Assembly: GCF_023008405.1 (NCBI RefSeq)
Contig: NZ_CP095376.1
Location: 4,612,001-4,676,000, forward strand
DNA from: Amycolatopsis sp. FBCC-B4732
Lineage (GTDB): Bacteria; Actinomycetota; Actinomycetes; Mycobacteriales; Pseudonocardiaceae
Reading direction: 5' to 3'
DNA length: 64,000 nt
Shown: positions 48,322-57,271 of the stretch, one piece after another
Layout: each line of letters starts with the position of its first letter
Numbering within the stretch: the stretch's first letter is position 1
The notes under the pieces: model-generated
Told to the model about the DNA's origin: nothing
Databases searched by the model: none
Seen by the model: the letters and a program-made list of their open reading frames with translations, nothing else
Position numbers and translations under genes: made by a program

Positions 48322-50720
48322 CCGACGAACCCCGCGGCTACGAATGCTCCCCCTGGGAGCTGCGCTGGCGCGGTATGGACGTCGACGCCCTGCAGCGCAC
48401 CGAATCGGCGTTCGCGGTGTCCAACGGCCACATCGGACTGCGCGGCACCCTCGAGGAGGCCGAGCCGCGCGGGCTGCCCGGCACCTACCTCAACGGGTTC
48501 TACGAACAGCACGAACTCCCCTACGCCGAAGCGGGCTACGGCTACCCCGAAGAGGGCCAGACCGTCGTCAACGTGACCGACGGCAAGATCATCCGGCTGC
48601 TCGTCGAGGACGAGCCGCTGGACATGCGCTACGGCACGGCCACCAAGCACGACCGCGTGCTCGACTTCCGCAAGGGCACGCTCTGCCGCAGCACCGAGTG
48701 GTCGTCGCCGACCGGGCGGCGGGTGCGCGTGCGCACCGAACGGCTGGTGTCGTTCACCCAGCGCGCGATCGCGGCGATCCGCTACGAGGTCGAGCCGCTC
48801 GACGAGGACCTGCAGCTGGTCGTGCAGTCCGATCTGCTGGCCAACGAGCCGATCGAGTCCGACACCAGCGACCCGCGGGTGGCTGCCGCGCTGAACTCCC
48901 CGCTGGTCGGCGAGTTCCACCGGGCGAACGAGTACAACGCCGTGCTGGTGCACCGGACCCGCCGGTCCGGGCTGCGGATGGCCGCGGCGATGGACCACAA
49001 GATCGAGGTGGACGACGGCATCCGCGCCCGCATCCACTCCGAGGAGGACCTCGCGCGGCTCACCGTCGCCGTCGACGTCCCCAAGGGCGGCAAGCTGCGC
49101 ATCACCAAGTTCCTCGCCTATGGCTGGTCGGCGCAGCGCTCGGTGCCCGCGCTGCGCTCCCAGGTGGAGGCGGCGCTGGCGGGCGCGCGCCAGACCGGCT
49201 GGAAGGGCCTCGTCGCCGAGCAGCGCGAGTTCCTCGACGACTACTGGGCCACCTCCGACATCGAGATCGAGGGCGATCCCGAGCTGCAGCAAGCCGTCCG
49301 CTTCGCCCTCTTCCACCTCCTGCAGGCCGGGGCCCGCGGCGAAAGCCGCGCGATCGCGGGCAAGGGGCTGACCGGGCCGGGCTACGACGGGCACGCCTTC
49401 TGGGACACCGAATCGTTCGTCCTGCCGGTGCTCACCTACACCATCCCGGACGCGGCGCGCGACGCGCTGCGCTGGCGGCACTCCACAATGGACAAAGCGC
49501 GGGAACGCGCGCACCAGCTGGGGTTGCGCGGCGCGGCCTTCCCGTGGCGCTCGATCAACGGCGCCGAGTGCTCGGCGTACTGGCCGGCCGGCACGGCGGC
49601 GTTCCACGTCAGCGCGGACATCGCCGACGCCGTGCTGCGCTACCTCAACGCGACCGGCGACGAGGAGTTCGAGCGCGACTACGGCACCGAGCTGCTGCTG
49701 GAAACCGCGCGGCTGTGGGCGTCGCTGGGCCACCACGACCGGCACGGGACGTTCCGCATCGACGGCGTCACCGGGCCGGACGAGTACTCGGCGGTGGCGG
49801 ACAACAACGTCTACACCAACCTGATGGCGCGCCGGAACCTGCTGGCGGCGGCGGAATCCTGCGAACGGCAGCGGGACGTGGCGGCGCACTTCGGCGTCGA
49901 CACCGTCGAACTGGACTCGTGGCGTGCGGCCGCCGCGGCGATGTACCTGCCCTACGACGCGGAACTCGGCGTGCACCCCCAGTCGGAGGGGTTCCTCGAG
50001 CACGACGAGTGGGACTACCAGAACACCGATCCGGCGCACTACCCGCTGCTGCTGCACTACCCGTACTTCGACCTGTACCGCAAGCAGGTCGTGAAGCAGG
50101 CGGACCTGGTGCTGGCGCTGCACCTGTGCGGCGACTCGTTCAGCCCGGAGGAGAAGGCCCGCAACTTCGCCTACTACGAGGCGAGGACAGTGCGGGATTC
50201 CTCCCTGTCGGCGGGGACGCAGGCCGTCGTCGCGGCCGAGGTCGGGCACCTGCAGCTGGCTTACGACTACCTCGCCGAAGCGGCGCTGACCGACCTGCAC
50301 GACGTGCACAACAACGTGCGCAACGGCCTGCACATGGCGTCGCTGGCCGGGGCGTGGCAGGGCGCGGTGGCCGGGTTCGGGGGGCTGCGCGACCACGGCG
50401 GGACGCTGGCGTTCTCGCCCCGGCTGCCGGAGCACCTGGGGCGGATCACCTTCCGGCTGATGTTCCGCGGCACGCGGTTCCAGGTCGAGATCGACCCCGA
50501 CCAGGTGACCTACCACGTGCTCGACGGCGAGCCGCTGGAAGTGCTGCACCACGGCGAGCGCATCACGCTCACCCCGGAGCCGCAGCGGTTCCCGATCCCG
50601 AAGATCGACGCGGGCGACCCGCCGAAGCAGCCCCCGGGCCGCGCCCCGATGCGGCGCGACTCGGAAAAGGTGCGTCAGTACGCGGAACCGGCCAACCCGA
50701 TCACTGCGGAAGGTCGCTGA
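48318..50720 (+). CDS. GH65-family disaccharide phosphorylase
   Basis: Protein of 800 residues in glycoside hydrolase family 65 (maltose, trehalose and kojibiose phosphorylases). Layout: N-terminal beta-sandwich (FAVSNGHIGLRGTLEE at about 34), then the alpha/alpha barrel with FWDTESFVLPVL and the catalytic Glu489 in GVTGPDEYSAVADNNVYTN; phosphate-binding and C-terminal segments LSAGTQAVVAAEVGH and GLHMASLAGAWQ. It cleaves an alpha-glucosyl disaccharide with phosphate into beta-glucose 1-phosphate and glucose. With the adjacent beta-phosphoglucomutase it makes a standard two-gene phosphorolysis pathway. Which disaccharide is uncertain. ATG 48318 overlaps the HAD stop. Confidence 0.95.
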   Translation: MTDEPRGYECSPWELRWRGMDVDALQRTESAFAVSNGHIGLRGTLEEAEPRGLPGTYLNGFYEQHELPYAEAGYGYPEEGQTVVNVTDGKIIRLLVEDEPLDMRYGTATKHDRVLDFRKGTLCRSTEWSSPTGRRVRVRTERLVSFTQRAIAAIRYEVEPLDEDLQLVVQSDLLANEPIESDTSDPRVAAALNSPLVGEFHRANEYNAVLVHRTRRSGLRMAAAMDHKIEVDDGIRARIHSEEDLARLTVAVDVPKGGKLRITKFLAYGWSAQRSVPALRSQVEAALAGARQTGWKGLVAEQREFLDDYWATSDIEIEGDPELQQAVRFALFHLLQAGARGESRAIAGKGLTGPGYDGHAFWDTESFVLPVLTYTIPDAARDALRWRHSTMDKARERAHQLGLRGAAFPWRSINGAECSAYWPAGTAAFHVSADIADAVLRYLNATGDEEFERDYGTELLLETARLWASLGHHDRHGTFRIDGVTGPDEYSAVADNNVYTNLMARRNLLAAAESCERQRDVAAHFGVDTVELDSWRAAAAAMYLPYDAELGVHPQSEGFLEHDEWDYQNTDPAHYPLLLHYPYFDLYRKQVVKQADLVLALHLCGDSFSPEEKARNFAYYEARTVRDSSLSAGTQAVVAAEVGHLQLAYDYLAEAALTDLHDVHNNVRNGLHMASLAGAWQGAVAGFGGLRDHGGTLAFSPRLPEHLGRITFRLMFRGTRFQVEIDPDQVTYHVLDGEPLEVLHHGERITLTPEPQRFPIPKIDAGDPPKQPPGRAPMRRDSEKVRQYAEPANPITAEGR

Positions 50721-50883
50721 CGGCGTCCCGTCCGGGCGGGGCCGGTACGTCTTCGGTCCCGCCCGGGTTCACGTCCGGGTCGGGCGCGGTCGGCACGTCG
50801 TGGGTCAGCTGCCCCGGCGTCGGGAGCTTCGGGAGCTCTTCGTCTTCCTCGTCGCGGCCGTGGCTGCGCTGCTGTTCGCTCAT
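50701..50883 (-). CDS. Small acidic hypothetical protein
   Basis: Sixty residues, rich in Asp, Glu, Pro and Gln (MSEQQRSHGRDEEDEELPKLP..., ending DAVSDLPQ), with no recognised domain and no hydrophobic segment. ATG 50883 has a poor ribosome site, and it overlaps the 3' end of the GH65 gene by 20 bases. Tail-like acidic small proteins of this kind occur in Amycolatopsis-type genomes, but this one may not be expressed. Kept because the frame is clean and its amino-acid use is not a shadow of the neighbours. Confidence 0.4.
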   Translation of the reverse strand: MSEQQRSHGRDEEDEELPKLPTPGQLTHDVPTAPDPDVNPGGTEDVPAPPGRDAVSDLPQ

Positions 50884-50924
50884 GGTTTCCGGAATACCCG
50901 GTTTTCCCGGTCCCGGCCAGGGGT

Positions 50925-51881
50925 TCAGGCGGCCCGGTTCGCCGCGGCGGCGGCTTTCGCCTTGTCCTGCAGGGTGAGGAGCAGGCCGTCGCGGGTCGAC
51001 CACGGGCAGATCGCGACCTTGCCGCCGGCGACCGTCAGCAGCGCCTCGGCCACGATCGCGCCGGCCAGCGCCTGGTGGGCGCGGCTGCGCGAGATGCCCG
51101 GCAGTTCCGCCCGCTTGGCCGGCGGGAGCGCGGCGAGCCGCGGGATCCAGGCACGCAGGTCGTCGAGCCGCAGCTCCCGGCACTTCCCGGGGCGGGCGCC
51201 GGACAGCCGGGCCAGCTGCTGCAGCACCTTCGAGCAGCCGACGACCCGCGGGTCGTCGACATCGGCGGCGCCGAGGGTGGTGCTCACGACATCGAGCGCG
51301 TGCGTGCGCAGCGCCTTCACCTGCTTGTTCGACACGCGCTCGGACGGCAGCCAGTCCCGCGTCATCGACCGGGCGCCCAGCGGCAGCGACCGCGCGAACT
51401 CGGCCCGCTCGCCGCGGCCGGCGGCCAGTTCGACGGTGCCGCCGCCGATGTCGAGCACCAGCAGCGGCCCGGCGTCGGCCCCGTACCAGCGACGGGTGGC
51501 CAGGTAGGCGAGCCCGGCTTCGGCCGGCCCGGTCAGGAACCGCAGCTCGACCCCGGTTTCGCCGGCCACGTGCCGGACGACGTCCGCGGAGTTGGCCGCG
51601 TCGCGGATCGAGGAGGTCGCCAGCGGGTACACGCCGTGGACGCCGTGCCGGTAGGCCGTGCTCATCCCCGCGGCGACGGCGGCGGTGACCGCGGCGATGC
51701 CCCGGTCGGAGAGCCGGCCGCGGACGTCGAGTTCGCGGTCCAGGCGCAGCCGGGTCTGGTGGTTCAGCACCGGCTCCCGCGGGGACCCGGTGACGGGCAC
51801 CACCACGAGCCGGGCACTGAACGAACCGACGTCCAGCACGCCCACCGCGGGCTCTGCGATTTTTCGCACGACTCGGCGCAC
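50925..51881 (-). CDS. Ppx/GppA-family phosphatase (exopolyphosphatase-like)
   Basis: Protein of 318 residues of the Ppx/GppA fold (actin/hexokinase-like). Landmarks: VGVLDVGSFSARLVVVPV (first phosphate-binding loop), YPLATSSIRDAANSADVV, TGPAEAGLAYLATRRWYG, LVLDIGGGTVELAAG (second phosphate loop) and LPLGARSMTRDWL. These enzymes shorten polyphosphate or hydrolyse (p)ppGpp. This is the short class that lacks a C-terminal helical domain, as in mycobacterial Ppx1. Start GTG 51881 with GGAAGTGAG ahead is chosen over a longer reading that has no family similarity. Diverges from the sortase-like gene by about 230 bases. Confidence 0.9.
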   Translation of the reverse strand: MRRVVRKIAEPAVGVLDVGSFSARLVVVPVTGSPREPVLNHQTRLRLDRELDVRGRLSDRGIAAVTAAVAAGMSTAYRHGVHGVYPLATSSIRDAANSADVVRHVAGETGVELRFLTGPAEAGLAYLATRRWYGADAGPLLVLDIGGGTVELAAGRGERAEFARSLPLGARSMTRDWLPSERVSNKQVKALRTHALDVVSTTLGAADVDDPRVVGCSKVLQQLARLSGARPGKCRELRLDDLRAWIPRLAALPPAKRAELPGISRSRAHQALAGAIVAEALLTVAGGKVAICPWSTRDGLLLTLQDKAKAAAAANRAA

Positions 51882-52109
51882 CTCACTTCCGCTGGTGAAT
51901 ATCCCCCCGGGGGGTGTTTGAAACCAGCAATGATGTCGGATCTCACCGCGTTCTGCCGGGTGTTTCACGGGACTGCACCCTCTGGCGGTGCTTTTCTGAC
52001 GCGAAGGTCACAGCGAGATAACCCGAACGAGTGAATTGGACACGATTCGGTAACGTCGAGGGCGGCGCTGCGATGTACCGGACATCAGCACCGGTGTGGA
52101 GCGGGAAAA

Positions 52110-52706
52110 GTGACCGAACGGCCCGAGCGGCGATCCGAGCTCGCCCGGCCGGCCGCGGCTGTGCTCGCGGTCGTGGCCGGGCTCGGCTGCGTGCTCCTGG
52201 GCGTGACGGCGGTGCTCGCTCCGGCCACGACGGTCCCCACCGGAGCCGCGGCCTCACTCCCGCTCGCCGGCGCACCGCCGGCGTCGGTCGGGATTCCCGA
52301 GCTCGGCCTGGCGCTGGACCGCGTGATCCCGTTGGGCCACGTCGGCGGGCGCCGCGAGCAGCCGGGCACGGCACTCGGGGTGGGCTGGTTCGCCGACGGC
52401 CCGGCCCCGGGCGCGGCCGGCGTCGCGGTGCTGTCCGGCCACGCGGGGTTCGGCTACTCGGCGGGCGCGTTCGCCCGGCTGTCGACGCTGCGGCCGGGCG
52501 CGTCGATCACGATCCGCGACGACACCGGCCACGAGACCCGCTTCACGGTCCGGCGCACGGCACTGTTCCCGTCGAACGAGCCGGACAGCACGCTGGTCAC
52601 CCCCGAAGGCGCGGGACCCCAGCTGCGCTTGATCACCAGCGACGGGGTCTACGACGGCGCGGGCTTCAGCGGGGCGAGGGTCGCGGTCTACGCGACCCCC
52701 GCCTGA
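52110..52706 (+). CDS. Sortase (class F-like) with Cys replaced by Ser
   Basis: Protein of 198 residues with an N-terminal membrane segment (about 13-38) and a sortase-like beta-barrel: IPELGLALDRVIPLGH, LSGHAGFG (catalytic His111) and LRLITSDGVYDG, in the place where class F sortases have TC. The residue is Ser177 (codon AGC), not Cys. An Arg that may complete the triad lies near the end (GARVAVY). Typical sortases cut LPXTG-type signals using Cys; with Ser the protein may be inactive, weakly active, or a binding protein. Start GTG 52110. No sorting substrates were found in the window. Confidence 0.8.
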   Translation: MTERPERRSELARPAAAVLAVVAGLGCVLLGVTAVLAPATTVPTGAAASLPLAGAPPASVGIPELGLALDRVIPLGHVGGRREQPGTALGVGWFADGPAPGAAGVAVLSGHAGFGYSAGAFARLSTLRPGASITIRDDTGHETRFTVRRTALFPSNEPDSTLVTPEGAGPQLRLITSDGVYDGAGFSGARVAVYATPA

Positions 52707-52712
52707 CGCCGG

Positions 52713-53753
52713 CTAGCCGATCAGCTCGCGCAGCCGGGAAACCGCCGCCACGCGGGCGTCGCGGCCCGGGAGCATCGGGTTCACCACCAGCGTCGTCGCG
52801 CCGGCTTCCTCGAAGGCCGCCAGCCGCTCCTTCACGTAGCCGGCCGGGCCGACCAGGGAGATCGCGCGCAGCAGTTCGAGCGGGACGGCCGCTGCCGCTT
52901 CTTCCTTCTTGCCGTCGAGGTAGAGGTCCTGGATCAGCTTCGCCTCGGCCTCGTAGCCGTAGCGGCGGGCGAGGTCGTTGTAGAAGTTCTTGCCCCGCGC
53001 GCCCATGCCGCCGATGTACAGCGCGAGGATCGGGCGCAGGTGGTCCAGCAGCGGCTCGACGTCGTCGCCGATGGCCAGGGCCACCGACACGAAGGTGTCC
53101 AGCTCACCCAGCTCCGGAGCGCGCTTCGCCTTGCCCTCGGCCAGTGCGGCGCCCCAGGCGTCGGCCGCCTTCTCCGGGTGGAAGAAGATCGGCTGCCAGC
53201 CTTCGGCGATTTCCGCGGTGAGCGCGACGTTCTTCGGGCCGAGCGAAGCCAGCAGCACGGGGATGCGCTCGCGCACGGGGTGGTTGATCAGCTTCAGCGG
53301 CTTCCCGAGCCCGGTGCCCTGCTCCGCCGGCAGCGGGATCGTGTAGTGCTTGCCCTCGTGCACGACGCGCTCACGGCGCCACACCTGCCGGCAGACCTCG
53401 ACGATCTCCCGCGTGCGCCCCAGCGGAGCGTCGTACTTCACGCCGTGAAAACCCTCGATGACCTGCGGCCCGGACGCCCCGAGCCCGAGGATGAACCGCC
53501 CATCGGAAACGAAGTCGAGCCCGGCGGCGGTCATCGCGGTGAGCGTCGGCGTGCGCGTGTAGATCTGGAATATCCCGGACGCCAGCTGGACGCGTTCGGT
53601 CTTGGCCGCGAGGTAGCCGAGCTGACTGACGGCGTCGAACGAATACGCCTCCGGCACGAAGGCGACGTCGAGCCCCACCTTCTCCAGTTCGACGATATCC
53701 GCGACGCTGTCGGCGAAGCCTCCGGCGTAGTTGATCGCGGTCCCGATCCGCAT
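52713..53753 (-). CDS. LLM-class F420-dependent oxidoreductase
   Basis: Luciferase-like monooxygenase fold protein of 346 residues: MRIGTAINYAGGFADSVADIVELEKVGLDVAFVPEAYSFD (landmarks GTAINYAGGF and FVPEAYSFD), LGYLAAKTERVQLASGIFQIY, GRFILGLGASGPQVIEGFHG and IPVLLASLGPKNVALTAEIAEGW. It belongs to the F420H2-dependent group in actinobacteria, which reduces or oxidises aldehydes, alcohols or imines; the exact substrate is unknown. Start ATG 53753. A palindrome AAGCGCTT at 53774-53781 lies just upstream and may be a TetR-type operator. It is a single-gene unit. Confidence 0.92.
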   Translation of the reverse strand: MRIGTAINYAGGFADSVADIVELEKVGLDVAFVPEAYSFDAVSQLGYLAAKTERVQLASGIFQIYTRTPTLTAMTAAGLDFVSDGRFILGLGASGPQVIEGFHGVKYDAPLGRTREIVEVCRQVWRRERVVHEGKHYTIPLPAEQGTGLGKPLKLINHPVRERIPVLLASLGPKNVALTAEIAEGWQPIFFHPEKAADAWGAALAEGKAKRAPELGELDTFVSVALAIGDDVEPLLDHLRPILALYIGGMGARGKNFYNDLARRYGYEAEAKLIQDLYLDGKKEEAAAAVPLELLRAISLVGPAGYVKERLAAFEEAGATTLVVNPMLPGRDARVAAVSRLRELIG

Positions 53754-53773
53754 GTCCACCTCCGTTGCTGAGC

Positions 53774-53781
53774 AAGCGCTT
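53774..53781. promoter_or_regulatory. Palindromic AAGCGCTT upstream of LLM oxidoreductase
   Basis: AGCAAGCGCTTAGT contains the self-complementary AAGCGCTT, 20-30 bases before the LLM start. Similar palindromes occur upstream of acyl-CoA and LLM genes in actinobacteria (recollection). The gene has no adjacent regulator, so the assignment is weak. Confidence 0.35.
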
Positions 53782-53783
53782 AG

Positions 53784-54070
53784 TCGGATCCTACGGTGAG
53801 CGCCCGCTCCCCGCGTGGACGATGTGCGCCCCGCCACTCGGCGGTCACGGCTCAGGTCCGGTTGGCCCCGGGGTGCCGAGGTACCCACCACCCCAGCAGT
53901 CGAGGGCTGCGCCCGGGTGATGTTTACGTCCCAGGTTCCCCAGAAGCTGAAGTAGGAGTACGAACCGCGTTCCCCTTACCCGGACAGGCGCGGCCGGCCC
54001 GGCGGCCGCTGCCGAGGACAAGAACATCGCCAAGGCCAGAACGGCACCGATCTGGGTGAATCCTGGCAGC
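53784..54070. other. Intergenic region without a supported gene
   Basis: About 290 bases. On the minus strand, at ~53990-54060, a frame reads IGAVLALAMFLSSAAAAGPAAP, which looks like a signal peptide, and shifted sequence just after could read SYSYFSFWGTWDVNI; but a frameshift is needed and no start codon with a ribosome site is present, so it may be a remnant of a secreted protein. Nothing else was recognised. Confidence 0.5.
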
Positions 54071-55000
54071 TCAGCGGCCGGAGAGGGTGCGGACCACCAG
54101 CTCCGCCGAGGCGCCCGCGCCCAGCGTCGTGCCCGCGTAGCGGACGTCCGCCGCGAGGGTGCCCGTCGGCTCGTCGCGGACCGTCAGCCAGACCGTGACC
54201 ATCAGGAGCCAGCGGACGATCAGGTAGCCGAACAGCAGGAGGCCGACCAGGGTGCCGAAGGCCGCGACCGCCGGGGAACGGCCCAGCAGGTGCAAGTAGA
54301 GGCCGCCGGCCTGCTGGATCGCGCCGAGACCGACCGCGGCCGCGCCGGCCGGGCGGAGGGTCGAGCGCAGCGGGAGCGGGCGGCGGGGCAGGCGGGCCAG
54401 GCACCAGGCGATGACCAGCCAGTTCGCCGCCAGACCGAGCAGCAGCGAGCCCGCGACCAGCACGAAGTGCGCGAAGCCGCCGTCCAGGCCGGTCAGGCGG
54501 AGCAGGCCCGCGCCGGCCGCGCCGGTCAGTGAGGCCAGGCCGAACGAGACCGCCATCGCCAGCCCGATGCCGATGAGCACCAGGACGTCGGTGACGATGC
54601 CGCGCAGCAGCGGGCGCGGGGCGCGTTCCTGGCCGAGCATCGCCGTGACCGCGTCGCGGACGTTGCTGATCCAGCTCCACCCCGAGTAGACCGCGACGGC
54701 CAGCGCCAGCAGCCCGATCCGGCCGCGCTCGCCGACGACCGTGTGCACGACGTTCGTCGCCTGGCCCGAGAGTTCGGGCGGCAGCGAGCTGCCGATCACG
54801 CGGTCGAGCTCGGCGGCCAGGATCCGGTCGCCCGCCAGCACGAAGCCGGCCACCGAGACGGCGACCATGATCAGCGGGACGAGCGCGAGCAGGCTGAAGA
54901 ACGTCACCGCGGCGGCGTAGTGGTCACCGTCGCGCTCCCGGTACCGGGCCAGCGTCGCCCCGGCTCGCCGGAACCCCCTCTTCACCGCTCCTCGCACCAC
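54071..55000 (-). CDS. YihY/BrkB-family membrane protein
   Basis: Integral membrane protein of 309 residues with about six membrane helices. The YihY signature is present: YRERDGDHYAAAVTFFSLLALVPLIMV (landmarks ERDGDHYAAAVTFFSL), IGLLALAVAVYSGWSWISNVRDAVTAM and GGLYLHLLGRSPAVAAFGTLVGLLLFGYLI. Function unknown; proposed as transporters or envelope factors ('BrkB', formerly ribonuclease BN). GTG 55000 fits the GAGAGGG spacing; GTG 54997 gives nearly the same protein. It lies 68 bases after the fumarylacetoacetase gene on the same strand, but they do not look functionally related. Confidence 0.92.
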   Translation of the reverse strand: MVRGAVKRGFRRAGATLARYRERDGDHYAAAVTFFSLLALVPLIMVAVSVAGFVLAGDRILAAELDRVIGSSLPPELSGQATNVVHTVVGERGRIGLLALAVAVYSGWSWISNVRDAVTAMLGQERAPRPLLRGIVTDVLVLIGIGLAMAVSFGLASLTGAAGAGLLRLTGLDGGFAHFVLVAGSLLLGLAANWLVIAWCLARLPRRPLPLRSTLRPAGAAAVGLGAIQQAGGLYLHLLGRSPAVAAFGTLVGLLLFGYLIVRWLLMVTVWLTVRDEPTGTLAADVRYAGTTLGAGASAELVVRTLSGR

Positions 55001-55068
55001 CGCACCGACCCTCTCATCCGCACGTGTCCTCCGCAGTCCGGACACGGCGGGCGCCGGATCGTCACGCG

Positions 55069-56274
<1,206 letters not shown>

Positions 56275-57227
56275 GATCGCTCCTCGTTCCGGGCGGTCCG
56301 CACGACGGGACGGCCGCGCGTGGGTCGTTGCGGGCGGCCGCCGGGGCGGGCCGGGTGGCTTGCGAACACCGCCACGGTCCGGGCCGCCGGATGGCCGACC
56401 GCTGGTCGTTCCGGCCGGACCACGCCGCCCAGGCGAGCACCGAACGCCGCCACGGTCCGCGCGGCCGGACGGCCGCACACTGGTCGTTGCGGGCGGGCCG
56501 GGCGACTCGCGAACACCACCACGGTCCGGGCCGCCGGATGGCCGACCGCTGGTCGTTCCGGCCGGACCACGCCGCCCAGGCGAGCACCGAACGCACCCAC
56601 GGTCCGCGCGACGGGACGGCCGCACACTGGTCGTTGCGGGCGGGCCGGGCGACTCGCGAACACCGCCACGGTCCGGGCCGCCGGATGGCCGACCGCTGGT
56701 CGTTCCGGCCGGACCACGCCGCCCAGGCGAGCACCGAACGCCGCCACGGTCCGCGCGGCCGGACGGCCGCACACTGGTCGTTGCGGGCGGGCCGGGCGAC
56801 TCGCGAACACCACCACGGTCGGCACCGCCGGATGGCCGACCGCTGGTCGTTCCGGCCGGACCACGCCGCCCAGGCGAGCACCGAACGCACCCACGGTCCG
56901 CGCGACGGGACGGCCGCACACTGGTCGTTGCGGGCGGGCCGGGCGACTCGCGAACACCGCCACGGTCCGGGCCGCCGGATGGCCGACCGCTGGTCGTTCC
57001 GGCCGGACCACGCCGCCCAGGCGAGCACCGAACGCCGCCACGGTCCGCGCGGCCGGACGGCCGCACACTGGTCGTTGCGGGCGGGCCGGGCGACTTGCGA
57101 ACACCACCACGGTCCGGGCCGCCGGATGGCCGACCGCTGGTCGTTCCGGCCGGACCACGCCGCCCGGGCGAGCACCGAGCCCCGCCGCGGTCCGGGCCAG
57201 CGGGTGAGCAGGCGCCAGTCGCGCCGG
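56275..57227. repeat. 147-bp tandem repeat array, about six copies
   Basis: Between fahA and the DUF885 gene. The landmark GAACACC (GAACACCGCC or GAACACCACC) occurs at 56364, 56511, 56658, 56805, 56952 and 57099: five exact steps of 147 bp. Each unit has two similar halves sharing CACGGTCCG..., TGGTCGTT and CGGCCG-rich sequence, and copies alternate in small differences (GCCGCC / CACCAC / CACCCAC), hinting at a 294-bp higher-order unit. Since 147 is a multiple of three, long open frames run through in several frames; none has a ribosome site or a known domain. Almost certainly non-coding; it sits upstream of fahA and could carry regulatory sites. Confidence 0.85.
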
Positions 57228-57258
57228 CCGGGCCCCGGTAAGGCTTGCCGGGGCCCGG
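57228..57258 (-). terminator. Hairpin downstream of DUF885 gene
   Basis: Perfect 11-bp stem CCGGGCCCCGG with complement and a nine-base loop, 14 bases past the stop codon of the multi-domain gene. No U-run. It lies at the edge of the 147-bp repeat array. Confidence 0.65.
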
Positions 57259-57271
57259 TGGGGCGCAGTCG

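Noticed and set aside
47949-50552. 867-codon open frame opposite the GH65 gene
   Set aside because: Typical antisense shadow of a high-GC gene; GH65 on the plus strand has clear motifs.
53845-54060. Signal-peptide-like IGAVLALAMFLSSAAAAGPAAP followed by shifted SYSYFSFWGTWDVNI
   Set aside because: Needs a frameshift and lacks a start; at best a remnant of a secreted protein, noted in the intergenic entry only.
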